The translations under genes were made by a program, and so were the position numbers. Below, piece by piece: positions 54,588 through 64,000 of a stretch of DNA of 64,000 bases. The stretch lies in the NCBI RefSeq assembly GCF_000422845.1, contig NZ_AUGV01000003.1, positions 558,001 to 622,000 on the forward strand, in the 5' to 3' direction. The DNA comes from Oceanobacter kriegii DSM 6294 (GTDB lineage Bacteria; Pseudomonadota; Gammaproteobacteria; Pseudomonadales; Oceanobacteraceae). The notes under the pieces were generated by a model. It had not been told where the DNA came from. It saw only the letters and a list, made by a program, of their open reading frames with translations, and ran no database searches. The first letter of the stretch is position 1, and each line of letters opens with the position of its first letter.

Positions 54588-56480
54588 ATGCATCCCGTCG
54601 TCGACCAGGTCACTCAGCGCATCATTGAGCGCAGCAAGGCCACTCGTTCAGCGTATCTCGCTCAAATGCGCGCAGCAGAAGAGCAGGGGGTTCACCGTGC
54701 GACCCTGTCCTGTGGCAACCTGGCTCATGGTTTTGCCGCCTGTAATGCCGAAGACAAAGACGTGTTGAAAATGGTCAACCAGGTCAATGTGGCCATGGTG
54801 TCTGCCTACAACGACATGCTGTCTGCCCATCAGCCGTTTGAAACCTATCCGGAACTGATTCGTGCTGCGGTTCGTGAGATGGGCTCGGTGGCCCAGTTTG
54901 CTGGCGGTGTCCCGGCCATGTGTGACGGTGTGACCCAGGGGCAGCCGGGCATGGAACTGTCGTTGTTCAGCCGTGACGTGATTGCCATGGCGACGGCGGT
55001 ATCGCTGTCTCACAATATGTTCGACTCCGCCCTGTATCTGGGTGTGTGCGACAAGATCGTACCGGGCTTGCTGATGGGCGCCTTGCGCTTCGGTCATCTG
55101 CCAACCGTGTTTGTACCTGCTGGCCCAATGCAGTCCGGTTTGCCGAACAAGGAAAAGGCCCGTATCCGTCAGGAATACGCCCAGGGCAAGGTTGGCCGCG
55201 ACGAGTTGCTGCAATGTGAGTCCGACTCTTACCACAGCGCCGGTACCTGTACTTTCTACGGCACCGCCAACTCCAACCAGATGATGGTGGAGATGATGGG
55301 CCTGCACCTGCCGGGTTCTTCGTTTGTGAATCCGGGCACCGAGCTGCGTGACGAGCTGACCAAATATGCTTCCCAGCAAGCGGTGCGTCTGACCGCCCAG
55401 AACGGTCGTTTCACGCCGCTGTACGAAATCGTCGATGAGAAATCACTGGTGAACGCCATAGTGGCGCTGTTGGCGACTGGCGGTTCTACCAACCACACCA
55501 TGCACATCATCGCCATTGCTGCTTCTGCGGGCGTCATCATCAACTGGCAGGACTTCTCGGACCTGTCCGATGTGGTGCCGCTGCTGGCTCGTGTTTATCC
55601 AAACGGTGAAGCCGACATCAACCACTTCCACGCCGCTGGTGGTGTGGGTTATGTGGTGCGCGAACTGTTGGGTGCCGGTTACCTGCACAACGACGTGATG
55701 ACCATCATGGGTCATGGTCTGTCCCGCTACACCCAAGAGCCATTCATTGAAGACGGCAAACTGGTATGGCGCGAAGGCACCGAAACCTCTCTCGACGACA
55801 AGATTTTGCGTCCGGCGTCTGATCCGTTCTCACCCAACGGTGGCCTGAAACTGATGAAAGGCAACCTCGGCCGTGGTGTGATCAAGGTGTCTGCGGTTGC
55901 CGAAGCAAACCGTATTGTGGAAGCCCCGGCGATTGTGTTTGAAGACCAGGACGACGTTGCCGACGCCTTCAAACGTGGTGAGCTGGAAAAAGATTTCATT
56001 GCCGTGGTGCGCTATCAGGGCCCGAATGCCCTCGGCATGCCAGAGCTGCACAAGCTGACGCCGTATCTGGGCTCCTTGCAGGACAAGGGATTCAAGGTGG
56101 CGCTGGTGACCGACGGCCGTATGTCCGGAGCCTCCGGTAAAGTGCCTGCCGCCATTCACGTTTGCCCGGAAGCCCGGTTGGGTGGCCCGTTGGCGCACGT
56201 GCAGGACGGCGACATCATCCGTTTGAACGGTAATACCGGTGAACTGACACTCGTTAGTGACGACGACAGCTGGCTGCAACGCCCGGCGTCCGAGCCCGCG
56301 GTGGTCAAGCAACACGGTATGGGCATGGGCCGCGAACTGTTTGCGCCCATGCGCCAGCAGGTGAACGAAGCGGAACAGGGTGCCACGGTATTTAATTTCT
56401 TTCAGGACGTAGCCCCGGTGTGCGATGAAGTACACGGTAATCCATCTGAAGCAGGTCGTAACAAGGAGATTGAAGCCTGA
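54588..56480 (+). CDS. edd: 6-Phosphogluconate dehydratase
   Basis: 630 residues, slightly above the usual 600-608. First enzyme of the Entner-Doudoroff route, giving 2-keto-3-deoxy-6-phosphogluconate. Iron-sulfur dehydratase marks: [18 protein letters not shown] near 42 with two cysteines, [16 protein letters not shown] near 110, and [20 protein letters not shown] near 507. AGGAGG stands seven bases before the ATG. It overlaps glk by one base. The second enzyme, eda, is not in the window. Confidence 0.96.
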   Translation: MHPVVDQVTQRIIERSKATRSAYLAQMRAAEEQGVHRATLSCGNLAHGFAACNAEDKDVLKMVNQVNVAMVSAYNDMLSAHQPFETYPELIRAAVREMGSVAQFAGGVPAMCDGVTQGQPGMELSLFSRDVIAMATAVSLSHNMFDSALYLGVCDKIVPGLLMGALRFGHLPTVFVPAGPMQSGLPNKEKARIRQEYAQGKVGRDELLQCESDSYHSAGTCTFYGTANSNQMMVEMMGLHLPGSSFVNPGTELRDELTKYASQQAVRLTAQNGRFTPLYEIVDEKSLVNAIVALLATGGSTNHTMHIIAIAASAGVIINWQDFSDLSDVVPLLARVYPNGEADINHFHAAGGVGYVVRELLGAGYLHNDVMTIMGHGLSRYTQEPFIEDGKLVWREGTETSLDDKILRPASDPFSPNGGLKLMKGNLGRGVIKVSAVAEANRIVEAPAIVFEDQDDVADAFKRGELEKDFIAVVRYQGPNALGMPELHKLTPYLGSLQDKGFKVALVTDGRMSGASGKVPAAIHVCPEARLGGPLAHVQDGDIIRLNGNTGELTLVSDDDSWLQRPASEPAVVKQHGMGMGRELFAPMRQQVNEAEQGATVFNFFQDVAPVCDEVHGNPSEAGRNKEIEA

Positions 56481-57463
56481 TGAGCCCGCAGCAACACATC
56501 ACCAGTGAACGCGTACTGGTAGGCGATATCGGCGGCACCAACGCCCGCTTTGCATTGGTTAAACCGGGCTCCGTTGAGCTGACCAATGTCCTTACGCTGG
56601 CCACTGCCGATTTCCCCAATATCGATGCCGCTATTCGCTGTTATCTGGAAGAAACCGGTGCCGAAAAGGTCAAGCGTGCTTGTCTGGCGCTGGCCTGTCC
56701 GGTGGAAGGCGACACCATCAACATGACCAACAACCACTGGCAGTTTAACCGTCAGGAGTTGATCAATACGCTGGAGCTGGATCAGCTCAAGCTGGTGAAC
56801 GACTTCACCGCCATGGCGTTGGGCATGTTGAACCTGAAAGACGACGAGCTGGTGGAAGTTCACGCCGGTACCTGTATGGAACACGCACCGCGTCTGGTGA
56901 TTGGTCCGGGCACCGGTCTGGGTGTTGGCGGTCTGATTCCGGCCGAAAAAGACTGGTACCCACTGTCCAGCGAAGGTGGCCACGTCAGCTTTGCGCCAAA
57001 CGGCGAAGAAGAAATGGCCATCCTGACCGGCTTCTTCAAGCGCTATAAGCGGGTTTCGGTTGAGCGTATTTTATCCGGTGGCGGTTTGCTGGAGCTGTAT
57101 CAGGTGCTGGCGGAACTGCGTGGCGAGAAGCCGGTGTGTGAATCGCCAGCAGACGTCAGCGCACAGGCGCTGGAAGACCCGAATTCGTTGGGTTATGCGG
57201 CGCTGGATCGTTTCTTCCGGATTCTGGCTTCCGTGGTTGGCGATCAGGTACTGACGCTGGGTGCCCGTGGTGGCGTCTACCTCTGTGGTGGCATTTTGCC
57301 ACGGGTACGCGAACTGCTGCTGAGCAGCGAATTCTCTGCCCATATGACCAACAAGGGCCGTTTCTTCAGCTACCTGAACGCCGTGCCTGTGTGGCTGTGT
57401 GTGGCAGAAAACCCGGGTCTGGTTGGCGCTGCGGCGGCGATTGATAATCAGGAAGTCTGGTAA
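56480..57463 (+). CDS. glk: Glucokinase
   Basis: 327 residues of the proteobacterial glucokinase family. ATP loop GDIGGTNARFALV at 15-27, substrate site LVNDFTAMALG near 110, GPGTGLGVGG near 147, and the EGGHVSF segment near 170. It feeds glucose 6-phosphate into the Entner-Doudoroff pathway encoded by edd upstream; co-translated with it. Confidence 0.96.
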   Translation: MSPQQHITSERVLVGDIGGTNARFALVKPGSVELTNVLTLATADFPNIDAAIRCYLEETGAEKVKRACLALACPVEGDTINMTNNHWQFNRQELINTLELDQLKLVNDFTAMALGMLNLKDDELVEVHAGTCMEHAPRLVIGPGTGLGVGGLIPAEKDWYPLSSEGGHVSFAPNGEEEMAILTGFFKRYKRVSVERILSGGGLLELYQVLAELRGEKPVCESPADVSAQALEDPNSLGYAALDRFFRILASVVGDQVLTLGARGGVYLCGGILPRVRELLLSSEFSAHMTNKGRFFSYLNAVPVWLCVAENPGLVGAAAAIDNQEVW

Positions 57464-57479
57464 ACGCCAGGCCAGCCGA

Positions 57480-57518
57480 CGATGACACAGCCTTGCTGTG
57501 TCATCGAACAGGTTGTTC
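57480..57518 (+). terminator. Hairpin pair after glk
   Basis: CGATGACACAG/CTGTGTCATCG is a perfect 11-base stem with a 5-base loop (57480-57506). GAACA/TGTTC (57506-57518) forms a second small hairpin. There is no T run right after, so it may stabilise the edd-glk mRNA end or act with Rho. Confidence 0.55.
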
Positions 57519-58119
57519 CATCGAAATAGCCTGTGTTTTACATAACGTATCGAACTTCCTGTCTGAATTTCTTTCCATACTCCCCAAGGTTCCCTGGAAT
57601 CATCTGGCACCGCACTGGGCGTGTACCTGAGTGTTCATAGGGCTCTTAAGAGACCATTTTTGTATCTATCTGTTTTCTGCGTTGGCGCTCTTCACCTGTG
57701 TGCTGGCGCTCGTCACCACCAGGCTTGGGTGACTGCCACAAGGCGAGCGTGAGCTGGCAATGACGTGCGGGCAATAAACAGCGCTGAAATGCGGAATTGA
57801 TGCACATTTGTTCAAAAGAGGCATTGGGTCGGTCATTACGAATAGGCATAATGCGCCGCCCGATTAGTCTGTCTGCTTTTAGCGATGTTCAAAAGCAGGC
57901 CATGCTGGCCATTTGGTAACTGGCAAATGCGACTTTGCTGTTCAATTTGTGAACAGATTCTCGCTTCTGTGCCAGTGGAAGGACTAGCCTTACCAATAGT
58001 CCTGAAGTCAGTGTGAGTCTTTTTGGCAATCCCTAACGACACATCCTTGTGAATGCGATCGTCGGGCAATGGATTTCTCGGTTGGGCATTTTGTATAGGC
58101 GTTTGTCGAGGGGGCAAAC
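57519..58119. other. 600-base intergenic region without a convincing gene
   Basis: Short reading frames on the minus strand (57646-57849 and 57836-58117) have no recognisable domain and poor starts. TGGCGCTCTTCACC and TGGCGCTCGTCACC occur about 20 bases apart near 57684 and 57704. CATTTG/CAAATG (8-base spacer) is an inverted repeat near 57910. A small RNA or a decayed gene could be here. Confidence 0.4.
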
Positions 58120-58524
58120 ATGAAAAAACAACTGATGTTCTTCGCCGTAGCCGGTTTGCTGGTTACGTTTGCAGAAGCTTTTGGTATCGACTGGTGGTCG
58201 GTACCGCTACTACAGGTGTCGGTCAGCACCGCGGGCGCTATTCTGGCGGCCGTACTGGCAACCACCTGGTGGGCGCGTCGCAAGCGTGTGGTTCACCACT
58301 TGCGATTGAACCGATTCACTCGTGAAATGTTCCTGTCTGCATCCCATATTGCTGCTGGTTTGGCCAGCGTGCTGTTCGGCTGTGCCGTTGGCTCATCGTT
58401 GGTGGGCTGGGTAGAAGGTAGCACCACGGGGCAAATCTTTGCGGTGATTGGTTGGGCCGGGGTGGTCGCTATGATCATCGCTTCCCTGATCTTCCGTAAC
58501 GAGCTGCACCGCATCCGCGTGTAG
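58120..58524 (+). CDS. Small inner-membrane protein of unknown function
   Basis: 134 residues. Four hydrophobic segments (about 4-22, 28-48, 69-98, 106-124) separated by short basic loops (ARRKRVVHH near 52, RNELHRIRV at the end). No known motif recognised. GAGGGGG precedes the ATG at good spacing. Monocistronic; a strong hairpin at 58540-58568 separates it from the convergent membrane-protein gene. Confidence 0.75.
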   Translation: MKKQLMFFAVAGLLVTFAEAFGIDWWSVPLLQVSVSTAGAILAAVLATTWWARRKRVVHHLRLNRFTREMFLSASHIAAGLASVLFGCAVGSSLVGWVEGSTTGQIFAVIGWAGVVAMIIASLIFRNELHRIRV

Positions 58525-58539
58525 TTCAAACCCGGGCGC

Positions 58540-58568
58540 TGAAGTCCACCACGGCGCGGTGGACTTCA
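58540..58568. terminator. Hairpin between convergent membrane-protein genes
   Basis: TGAAGTCCACC (58540-58550) and GGTGGACTTCA (58558-58568) form a perfect 11-base stem with a 7-base loop. T tracts are weak on both sides. It probably ends the transcript of the gene at 58120-58524. Confidence 0.6.
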
Positions 58569-58662
58569 ACGTTTGCTCGTTCTCGCTTTTCCTCTCTCTG
58601 TTCCGCTGTATTCCTTTTCCACCCACCGCTTCTTCTGTTTGTTGCTCCATACCAATCTGCGT

Positions 58663-60189
58663 TTATTGGCTTCCACCCAGACTGTGCGCGGCAGGCAGGG
58701 GATCGTATGACAGTGGCAGCCCGGTTTGTTCGCTTAGCTGGGTCATTCGATTGAGCGCCTGCTCACGGCCTTTGATGGCAAATTCCAGACTCAAATCCTT
58801 GCCGCTGCGTGTGCGCAGGGCCAACTGATAGTACTCGGTCATGCGGCCGTTGGTGGTACTGCTGCCACCGCTAACCAGATGCAGACGATCCAGCTGCTGA
58901 CGCTGCCAGACGGTCGGAGTTTTAGGCTTGCCGATCACTACCCGGGTGTGGGTGACGGTATCGGCGTTGATTTCGGTGTGATAGCGCGTGACTGCCGAAC
59001 GCAATCCAACGATAGCGATCAAGGCACCCACCGGGGTGAATACCAGCGGGAAAATTACCGGTGCGTCGTCAACAAACATCATCACCACGCCAATGATGGC
59101 GAATATGCAGCCAACCAACCCAAACACCCAGCTCAGTTTCGGTAAACCGCTGTCCAGCTTGATGGGCAAAGCATGGGCGTTGAAGGGATGGGCGACAGAC
59201 GAGCGTTTGCTGATGGACTCCGTATCCAGGCCCAATTCGCTATCCATGACGGCTTCTCGCTGAGGGCTGCTATTAGCCGTTGGATCACTTGGTTGAATCT
59301 CCTCAAGGGGTTCGGTGGGTTTGAACACCGGGATTTCAAAGGTATTGCTGTAGTCGCCATCGGTACTGGTGATTTTCAGCTGGTACCAATATCCGTTGCG
59401 CGAGCCAAAACGGGATTGCGGAAAGCCCTGCGGCACCTTGAAGCTGAACCCCACCTTTTGGCCCACCGCGCTTAGCTCGGTGCTGGCATCGACCTGTTTT
59501 TCAGACACCAGTGCGGTGTGGGTACGGCGGTCTTTGCCGGAGCCGGAGGTGGTGGTTTTCATTAACTGCAACGAGGCCTGATAACGACGGCTCATCAAGT
59601 CAGACGGCGAGCCCTGAGCGGCCGGGATGTCCAGTGTGCCAGCCACCAAACCGCCAATCTGGCCGGGGAAGGGCGACAGTTGCACACTGTCCTGTGGGGT
59701 AGTGCGGTAGCGGTACTGGGCTCGAATGCCGCGAAGCAGGATCACCAATGCTGCTGCTGGCAACAGGTACACCAGCAGACGGGCGACCTCGCCCTGTTGC
59801 AGGGTGTTGGCTATATCTGTGGGTGCTACGGTTGCGGCACTGAAAGTCCCGGTGAATAACAGCAAAAAGCCGCCGCCGAATATCCCCAGAAGACCGGGGC
59901 TGACGTTGCTTTTGATGCGGTTATCGCGCCACTTTTCCTGTGCCAAAGCCTGTTCCAGTGGCGTTTGCTGCTTGCCGGATTGTTTGCTTGCCTTGGCTAT
60001 CTTTAGCAGTGGCCCAAGGAAAAACAGGCCAATAAACACCACAGCAAACCCGATGAATGGCAAGTCGCGGCTGTCGCTTGGGTCCAGGCTGTTCAGCATG
60101 GGCAGCAGAGGATCGAGCATCCCGCTGACAATCAGGAAGATCACCAGACTGGCGACAATGACGAGCTGGCGAATAATGGCTTTTTGCAT
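58663..60189 (-). CDS. Multi-pass membrane protein, possibly DUF3592-like
   Basis: 508 residues from ATG 60189; an earlier start would add 12. Two N-terminal membrane segments (about 6-25 and 37-57), then two more (about 95-115 and 135-155), a soluble region of about 180 residues with charged, Ser-rich parts, then two membrane segments (about 350-372 and 378-398) and a C-terminal soluble domain (about 405-508). The middle and end parts with YWYQLKITSTDG and TRYHTEINADTV recall DUF3592 proteins, a guess from memory. No function can be given. Confidence 0.7.
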   Translation of the reverse strand: MQKAIIRQLVIVASLVIFLIVSGMLDPLLPMLNSLDPSDSRDLPFIGFAVVFIGLFFLGPLLKIAKASKQSGKQQTPLEQALAQEKWRDNRIKSNVSPGLLGIFGGGFLLLFTGTFSAATVAPTDIANTLQQGEVARLLVYLLPAAALVILLRGIRAQYRYRTTPQDSVQLSPFPGQIGGLVAGTLDIPAAQGSPSDLMSRRYQASLQLMKTTTSGSGKDRRTHTALVSEKQVDASTELSAVGQKVGFSFKVPQGFPQSRFGSRNGYWYQLKITSTDGDYSNTFEIPVFKPTEPLEEIQPSDPTANSSPQREAVMDSELGLDTESISKRSSVAHPFNAHALPIKLDSGLPKLSWVFGLVGCIFAIIGVVMMFVDDAPVIFPLVFTPVGALIAIVGLRSAVTRYHTEINADTVTHTRVVIGKPKTPTVWQRQQLDRLHLVSGGSSTTNGRMTEYYQLALRTRSGKDLSLEFAIKGREQALNRMTQLSEQTGLPLSYDPLPAAHSLGGSQ

Positions 60190-60301
60190 GACGACCCATC
60201 CGTTGAGTTTTGCAAAGCATAACAAAACCGCTGCTCAGAACTGTGATTGGGGCACAACGCTGGTCCGTCAGGTGTCAGACTCCTTGATCCAAACCGCAGG
60301 C

Positions 60302-60330
60302 AAAAAAATGGCCAGTCAAAGACTGGCCAT
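60302..60330 (-). terminator. Intrinsic terminator after the sox operon
   Basis: On the minus strand ATGGCCAGTC/GACTGGCCAT is a perfect 10-base stem with a TTT loop, followed directly by a run of seven or more T. It is 20 bases past the soxG stop. Confidence 0.92.
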
Positions 60331-60349
60331 CGAGGGTGCGGTAATGCGG

Positions 60350-60991
60350 TTAGCCCTGCCAGGCAAAGCCGTATTCCGCCGCTGCGTCCTGAATCCAGGC
60401 GGCAACGTAGTCAGAGAAAGAACGACGAACCACCAGTTCAAACTCCTGCTCCCCCAGACGACGCAGGGTGCAGCCAGTTTTGGCGAAGTTGGTGTTAACC
60501 ACCTTGCCCACCGGGAAGTTGCTGATGTGGATATCGTAGTGCACGGACTTGTGCAGTACGTTTTCCGCGTTTTCACCGCTCAGTACCAGCAGGGTCTGGC
60601 CGCCGGACTCGTTCACCACCTGATAGTGACCCGTGAGGGTTTCACGCAGGCGGGTTTCCAGAGCATACGCCGCGGCACCCGGCATGGTGATCAGCCAGGT
60701 GTCTGGCGACAACCAGCGCACCACGTACTCGCCACTTTCAACGCTGCTCAGCTTACCCGGCAGTTCCGTGCCCAGCACTTTGGCAGCACCGGCCATAAAG
60801 GCGTCGTCGGTTGGCTTGCCGCGCAGCACAATGTGGCCGCTGAAGGCCAGCTCTTTGGCAAACACGGTGGCGTTGCTGCTGTTGGCCCACTTGACGTTCA
60901 CCATCGGGCTTTCAGCCTTGCTGTTGTCGGAGGCGAACTGGTTCATGACGGCGCAGTCGTTCATCACGATGACTGGAGTGATATCAGACAT
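60350..60991 (-). CDS. soxG: Sarcosine oxidase gamma subunit
   Basis: 213 residues, typical of SoxG. It has the short aminomethyltransferase-like fold without an active site (LSPDTWLITMPGAAA near 92, SGGQTLLVLSGENAENVLHK near 130). A structural subunit of the heterotetrameric oxidase that demethylates sarcosine to glycine, passing the carbon to tetrahydrofolate. Its ATG overlaps the soxA stop by eight bases. Confidence 0.93.
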   Translation of the reverse strand: MSDITPVIVMNDCAVMNQFASDNSKAESPMVNVKWANSSNATVFAKELAFSGHIVLRGKPTDDAFMAGAAKVLGTELPGKLSSVESGEYVVRWLSPDTWLITMPGAAAYALETRLRETLTGHYQVVNESGGQTLLVLSGENAENVLHKSVHYDIHISNFPVGKVVNTNFAKTGCTLRRLGEQEFELVVRRSFSDYVAAWIQDAAAEYGFAWQG

Positions 60992-63900
60992 TCTGGCGGT
61001 CTCCTTTTGGATCGTAGAATACCGGGCTGCAGATCTCTGCTTCGATCACTGAGCCGTCCATTGTTGGGTAGTAAACGGTTTCGCCCATGCGGTTGAAGCC
61101 GTCCTTGATCATGCCCAGCGCGATGCTGCGGCCCAGCACGGCACTGTAGTAGCTGGACGTAATGTGTCCCTGAACCACGTTGGAGCCTTGCTTGTAGTTG
61201 CGCTCGTTCACCGCCGCCGCACCTTCAACCAGCACCACTTTCGGGTCCTTGGTCTTGATACCCACCAGTTCCTTGCGGTTGGCTCGGGTCGGGTCCTGAC
61301 GGTTCATGCCGCGTTTACCGATGAAGCTGAATGGCTTGTTCATGGAAACCGCCCAGCTCATGCCCAGGTCCTGTGGCGTCACAGAGCCGTCAGTATCCTG
61401 ACCGGCAATGATGAAGCCTTTTTCAGCACGCAGGATGTGCATGGTTTCAGTGCCGTATGGCGTGATGTTGTACTGCGCACCCACTTCCATCAGTTTCTTC
61501 CATACCTGCAAACCGTAGTTGGCCGGTACGTTGATCTCGTAGCTCAGCTCACCGGTGAAGGAGATACGGAACACACGGGACGGAATGCCATCCACCTTGC
61601 CCTGACGCCAGTCCATGAACTTGAAGGCGTCTTTATCAAGATCGATACCTTCGCTCACCTGTTCCAGCAGCTTACGGCTGTTAGGACCGGAGATGGTCAT
61701 GGTGGCCCAGTGGTCCGTTACGGAGGTCATGAAGACTTCCAGTTCTGGCCATTCGGTCTGATGGTACAGTTCCAGCCATTCCAGTACGTGCGCCGCACCG
61801 CCGGAAGTGGTGGTCATCAGGAAGTGGTTTTCAGCCAGACAGGAAGTTACACCGTCGTCGAATACCATGCCGTCTTCGCCACACATCAGGCCGTAACGAC
61901 ATTTGCCGACTGCCAGCTTGGCCCAGGCGTTGGTGTACACACGGCCGAGGAATTCACGGGCATCCTTACCCTGGATGTCGATCTTGCCCAGCGTGGAAGC
62001 ATCAAGAATGCCGACGCTTTCACGGGTTGCCAGACATTCACGATCCAATGACTGCTGCATGGTTTCGCCCGGCTTAGGGTAGTACCAGGGACGCTTCCAC
62101 TGACCGACGTCTTCAAACAGCGCGCCATTGGCTTCGTGCCAGGACTGCATGGCGGTGTAGCGTTTTGGATCGAACAGTTCACCGGCGTTACGGCCAGCGA
62201 TGGCACCGAACGCGATTGGGGTGTAGTTCGGACGGAATACAGTCGTACCGACTTCAGGAATGGTGGCTCCACGAACCTGAGCGGCAATGGCCATACCGTT
62301 GATGTTGCCCAGTTTGCCCTGATCTGTACCGAAGCCCAGTGCGGTGTAACGCTTGACGTGTTCGATGGACTCGAAGCCTTCACGCACGGCCAGTTCGATA
62401 CCGCCAGCGGTGACGTCGTTCTGGTAGTCAACAAACTGCTTTGGCGCACGGCTGAATGGCTTCTCGTGAGGAGCCACAAACAGCGCCATTGGTGCAGATA
62501 CCTTGACCGCTTTGGTCTGGTAGTTAGCGCGTGGGGTATCTGGTGTGAAACCGGCAGACTTGGCGGCGTTTTCACCGGCCGCCTGACCGTCAGTCAGACA
62601 GGCACCCAGCTCGTAGTTGCCAGAGATACCACCGACGTACAGACGGTTCTCGTAGCAGTCGCCCGGTACGAAACCGATGATCTTGTCGTCCCACTGTGGA
62701 CGCGTACCAGAGTGACAGGACAGGTGAACCACCGGGCTCCAGCCGCCGGAAGTAGCGATGGTGTCACAGCTGATGTCGAGCTTGTCGCCGATCAGTTTTT
62801 TGCCATCAGGGCTGACTGCGCCGACCTTGGCCGCTTTAACACGTGTCTGGCCTTTGGCGTCGTATACCACGGAACCGAAGATGATCTTGATACCCAGCTG
62901 ACGGGCTTCTTCAACACGGTCGCCATCGGCACCCGGACGGCTGTCGACGATGGCAGCCACGTCGCGGCCCGCTTTTTTCCAGGCGATGGCAGCGTCGTAG
63001 CCGTCGTCGTTAGCAGTACCAACGACCAGAGTTTTGCCAGGAACCACACCGTAACGGTTGATGTAGGTAGCAACCGCAGAAGCACCCATCACACCCGGAA
63101 CATCGTTGTTGGCGAATACGATTGGACGCTCTTGCGCACCGGTAGCCAGAATCACGCAATGAGCGCGAACCTTGTGCATACGGTGACGAGCCATCTGAAC
63201 GCCATCAACGGTTGGAGCACGGTCGCCCAGGTGGTCGGTCAGACGCTCATGAATGGTGAGGAAGTTGTGATCGTGCAGGCCGTTAACGGTAGCGCGAGGC
63301 AGCAGTACCACGTTTTTGTTACCCGCCAGTTCCGCAACCACTTCGGTGACCCACTCAGCGGCAGGCTTGCCGTTGATGGTCTCGCTGCTGTGCAGCAGCG
63401 AACCACCGAACTCTTCCTGTTCGTCGGCCAGAATCACACGAGCACCGGAGCTTGCCGCCGCACGCGCCGCCGCCAGACCCGCAGGGCCGGACCCCACAAC
63501 CACGACGTCAGCGTGACGGTTCATGGCGTCGTAGATGTCGACGTCTTTCTCTTTTGGCGCCTTGCCCAGACCCGCCGCTTTACGAATGTATTTTTCGTAG
63601 ATTGGCCACATGCCGGCAGGACCCATGAAGGTCTTGTAGTAGAAGCCCGGAGGCATCATCTTGCCGCCGATCTTGCCAACGTAGGACATCAAATCGAAGT
63701 CCACATTTGGCCAGCCAGCCACGGCAGAACAGGTCAGACCGTTGAACAGCGCTTGCTGGGTCGCACGGACGTTAGGCACCTGGGTAGCTTCCGTCGCGCC
63801 AACCTGCATTACTGCGTTTGGCTCTTCTGCGCCCGCCGCAACAATGCCGCGTGGACGGCTGTATTTGAAGCTTCGACCAATGATGTCGACGCCGTTGGCC

Positions 63901-64000
63901 AGCAGTGCAGAGGCCAGGGTATCACCCTCGTAACCGGTGAACTGCTTGCCGTTGTAGGTGAAGGACAGCGGCTTGCCGCGATTGATACGGCCGCCAGCCT
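60984..64000 (-). CDS. soxA: Sarcosine oxidase alpha subunit (5' end outside the window)
   Basis: About 1005 residues of the alpha subunit are seen; the frame is open to base 64000 (GGRINRGKPLSFTYNG at the edge), so only the first few residues are missing. Order: N-terminal ferredoxin-like region ending near EEPNAV, FAD/NAD(P)-binding domain with VVVGSGPAGLAAARAAASSG, a second dinucleotide domain with NRYGVVPGKTLVVGTAND, and a C-terminal aminomethyltransferase domain with SFTGELSYEINVP that binds folate. soxB and soxD are expected just outside the window. The operon degrades sarcosine from glycine betaine or creatine. Confidence 0.97.
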   Translation of the reverse strand, partial: AGGRINRGKPLSFTYNGKQFTGYEGDTLASALLANGVDIIGRSFKYSRPRGIVAAGAEEPNAVMQVGATEATQVPNVRATQQALFNGLTCSAVAGWPNVDFDLMSYVGKIGGKMMPPGFYYKTFMGPAGMWPIYEKYIRKAAGLGKAPKEKDVDIYDAMNRHADVVVVGSGPAGLAAARAAASSGARVILADEQEEFGGSLLHSSETINGKPAAEWVTEVVAELAGNKNVVLLPRATVNGLHDHNFLTIHERLTDHLGDRAPTVDGVQMARHRMHKVRAHCVILATGAQERPIVFANNDVPGVMGASAVATYINRYGVVPGKTLVVGTANDDGYDAAIAWKKAGRDVAAIVDSRPGADGDRVEEARQLGIKIIFGSVVYDAKGQTRVKAAKVGAVSPDGKKLIGDKLDISCDTIATSGGWSPVVHLSCHSGTRPQWDDKIIGFVPGDCYENRLYVGGISGNYELGACLTDGQAAGENAAKSAGFTPDTPRANYQTKAVKVSAPMALFVAPHEKPFSRAPKQFVDYQNDVTAGGIELAVREGFESIEHVKRYTALGFGTDQGKLGNINGMAIAAQVRGATIPEVGTTVFRPNYTPIAFGAIAGRNAGELFDPKRYTAMQSWHEANGALFEDVGQWKRPWYYPKPGETMQQSLDRECLATRESVGILDASTLGKIDIQGKDAREFLGRVYTNAWAKLAVGKCRYGLMCGEDGMVFDDGVTSCLAENHFLMTTTSGGAAHVLEWLELYHQTEWPELEVFMTSVTDHWATMTISGPNSRKLLEQVSEGIDLDKDAFKFMDWRQGKVDGIPSRVFRISFTGELSYEINVPANYGLQVWKKLMEVGAQYNITPYGTETMHILRAEKGFIIAGQDTDGSVTPQDLGMSWAVSMNKPFSFIGKRGMNRQDPTRANRKELVGIKTKDPKVVLVEGAAAVNERNYKQGSNVVQGHITSSYYSAVLGRSIALGMIKDGFNRMGETVYYPTMDGSVIEAEICSPVFYDPKGDRQNV

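Noticed and set aside
57646-58117. Two short minus-strand frames after glk (67 and 93 residues)
   Set aside because: No domain, poor starts, Arg/Gln-rich translation typical of non-coding sequence.

Overview
The window looks like chromosomal DNA of a gammaproteobacterium near Pseudomonadales/Oceanospirillales. The main reason is gene order: pyrC'-pyrB-pyrR-yqgF-yqgE-tonB-gshB divergent from pilGHIJK-chpABC is the arrangement I know from Pseudomonas. Class I adenylate cyclase, lptM-lysA-dapF, Entner-Doudoroff edd-glk, and heterotetrameric sarcosine oxidase fit the same group. The species cannot be named from the sequence. I saw no rRNA, tRNA, CRISPR array or insertion sequence.

Layout. 0-3.2 kb: polyamine genes speE and speA, divergent. 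3.2-7.4 kb: a flavin monooxygenase gene divergent from a sigma-54 activator; the gap holds a clear -24/-12 promoter and two perfect inverted repeats that look like the activator's sites. 7.5 kb: a small acidic protein resembling SutA, an RNA polymerase-binding factor. 7.9-11.6 kb: lysine genes lptM-lysA-dapF, DUF484 and a HAD phosphatase, without the xerC often found there. 11.7-20.5 kb: cyaA, then the pyrimidine/RuvX/YqgE/TonB/GshB series. 20.7-34.9 kb: the Pil-Chp chemosensory system for twitching motility and surface sensing, with a 2770-residue ChpA kinase.

34.9-43.7 kb is the accessory core. Eight genes in four transcription blocks encode surface-glycan enzymes: two paralogous pairs, each a sialyl/polysialyltransferase-like protein plus a KpsS-like capsule transferase, flanking a TupA-like ATP-grasp protein, a GT-A glycosyltransferase, a pyruvyltransferase-like protein and an APH-fold kinase. 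No exporter and no CMP-sugar synthesis gene is present, so it probably decorates a glycan made elsewhere. It is the best candidate here for an undescribed system.

44.0-48.3 kb: S-adenosylmethionine cycle genes (ahcY, metK, and an ArsR-methyltransferase fusion with a palindromic operator). An IVS-type four-helix-bundle gene bracketed by heptanucleotide repeats sits between ahcY and metK; the same heptamer family recurs at the 3' end of the next gene. 48.4-51.4 kb: an H-NOX nitric-oxide sensor with a PAS-GGDEF-EAL c-di-GMP enzyme. 51.5-57.5 kb: gap-pyk divergent from edd-glk. 58-60.2 kb: two membrane proteins of unknown role. 60.3-64 kb: soxG and most of soxA, which runs off the window.
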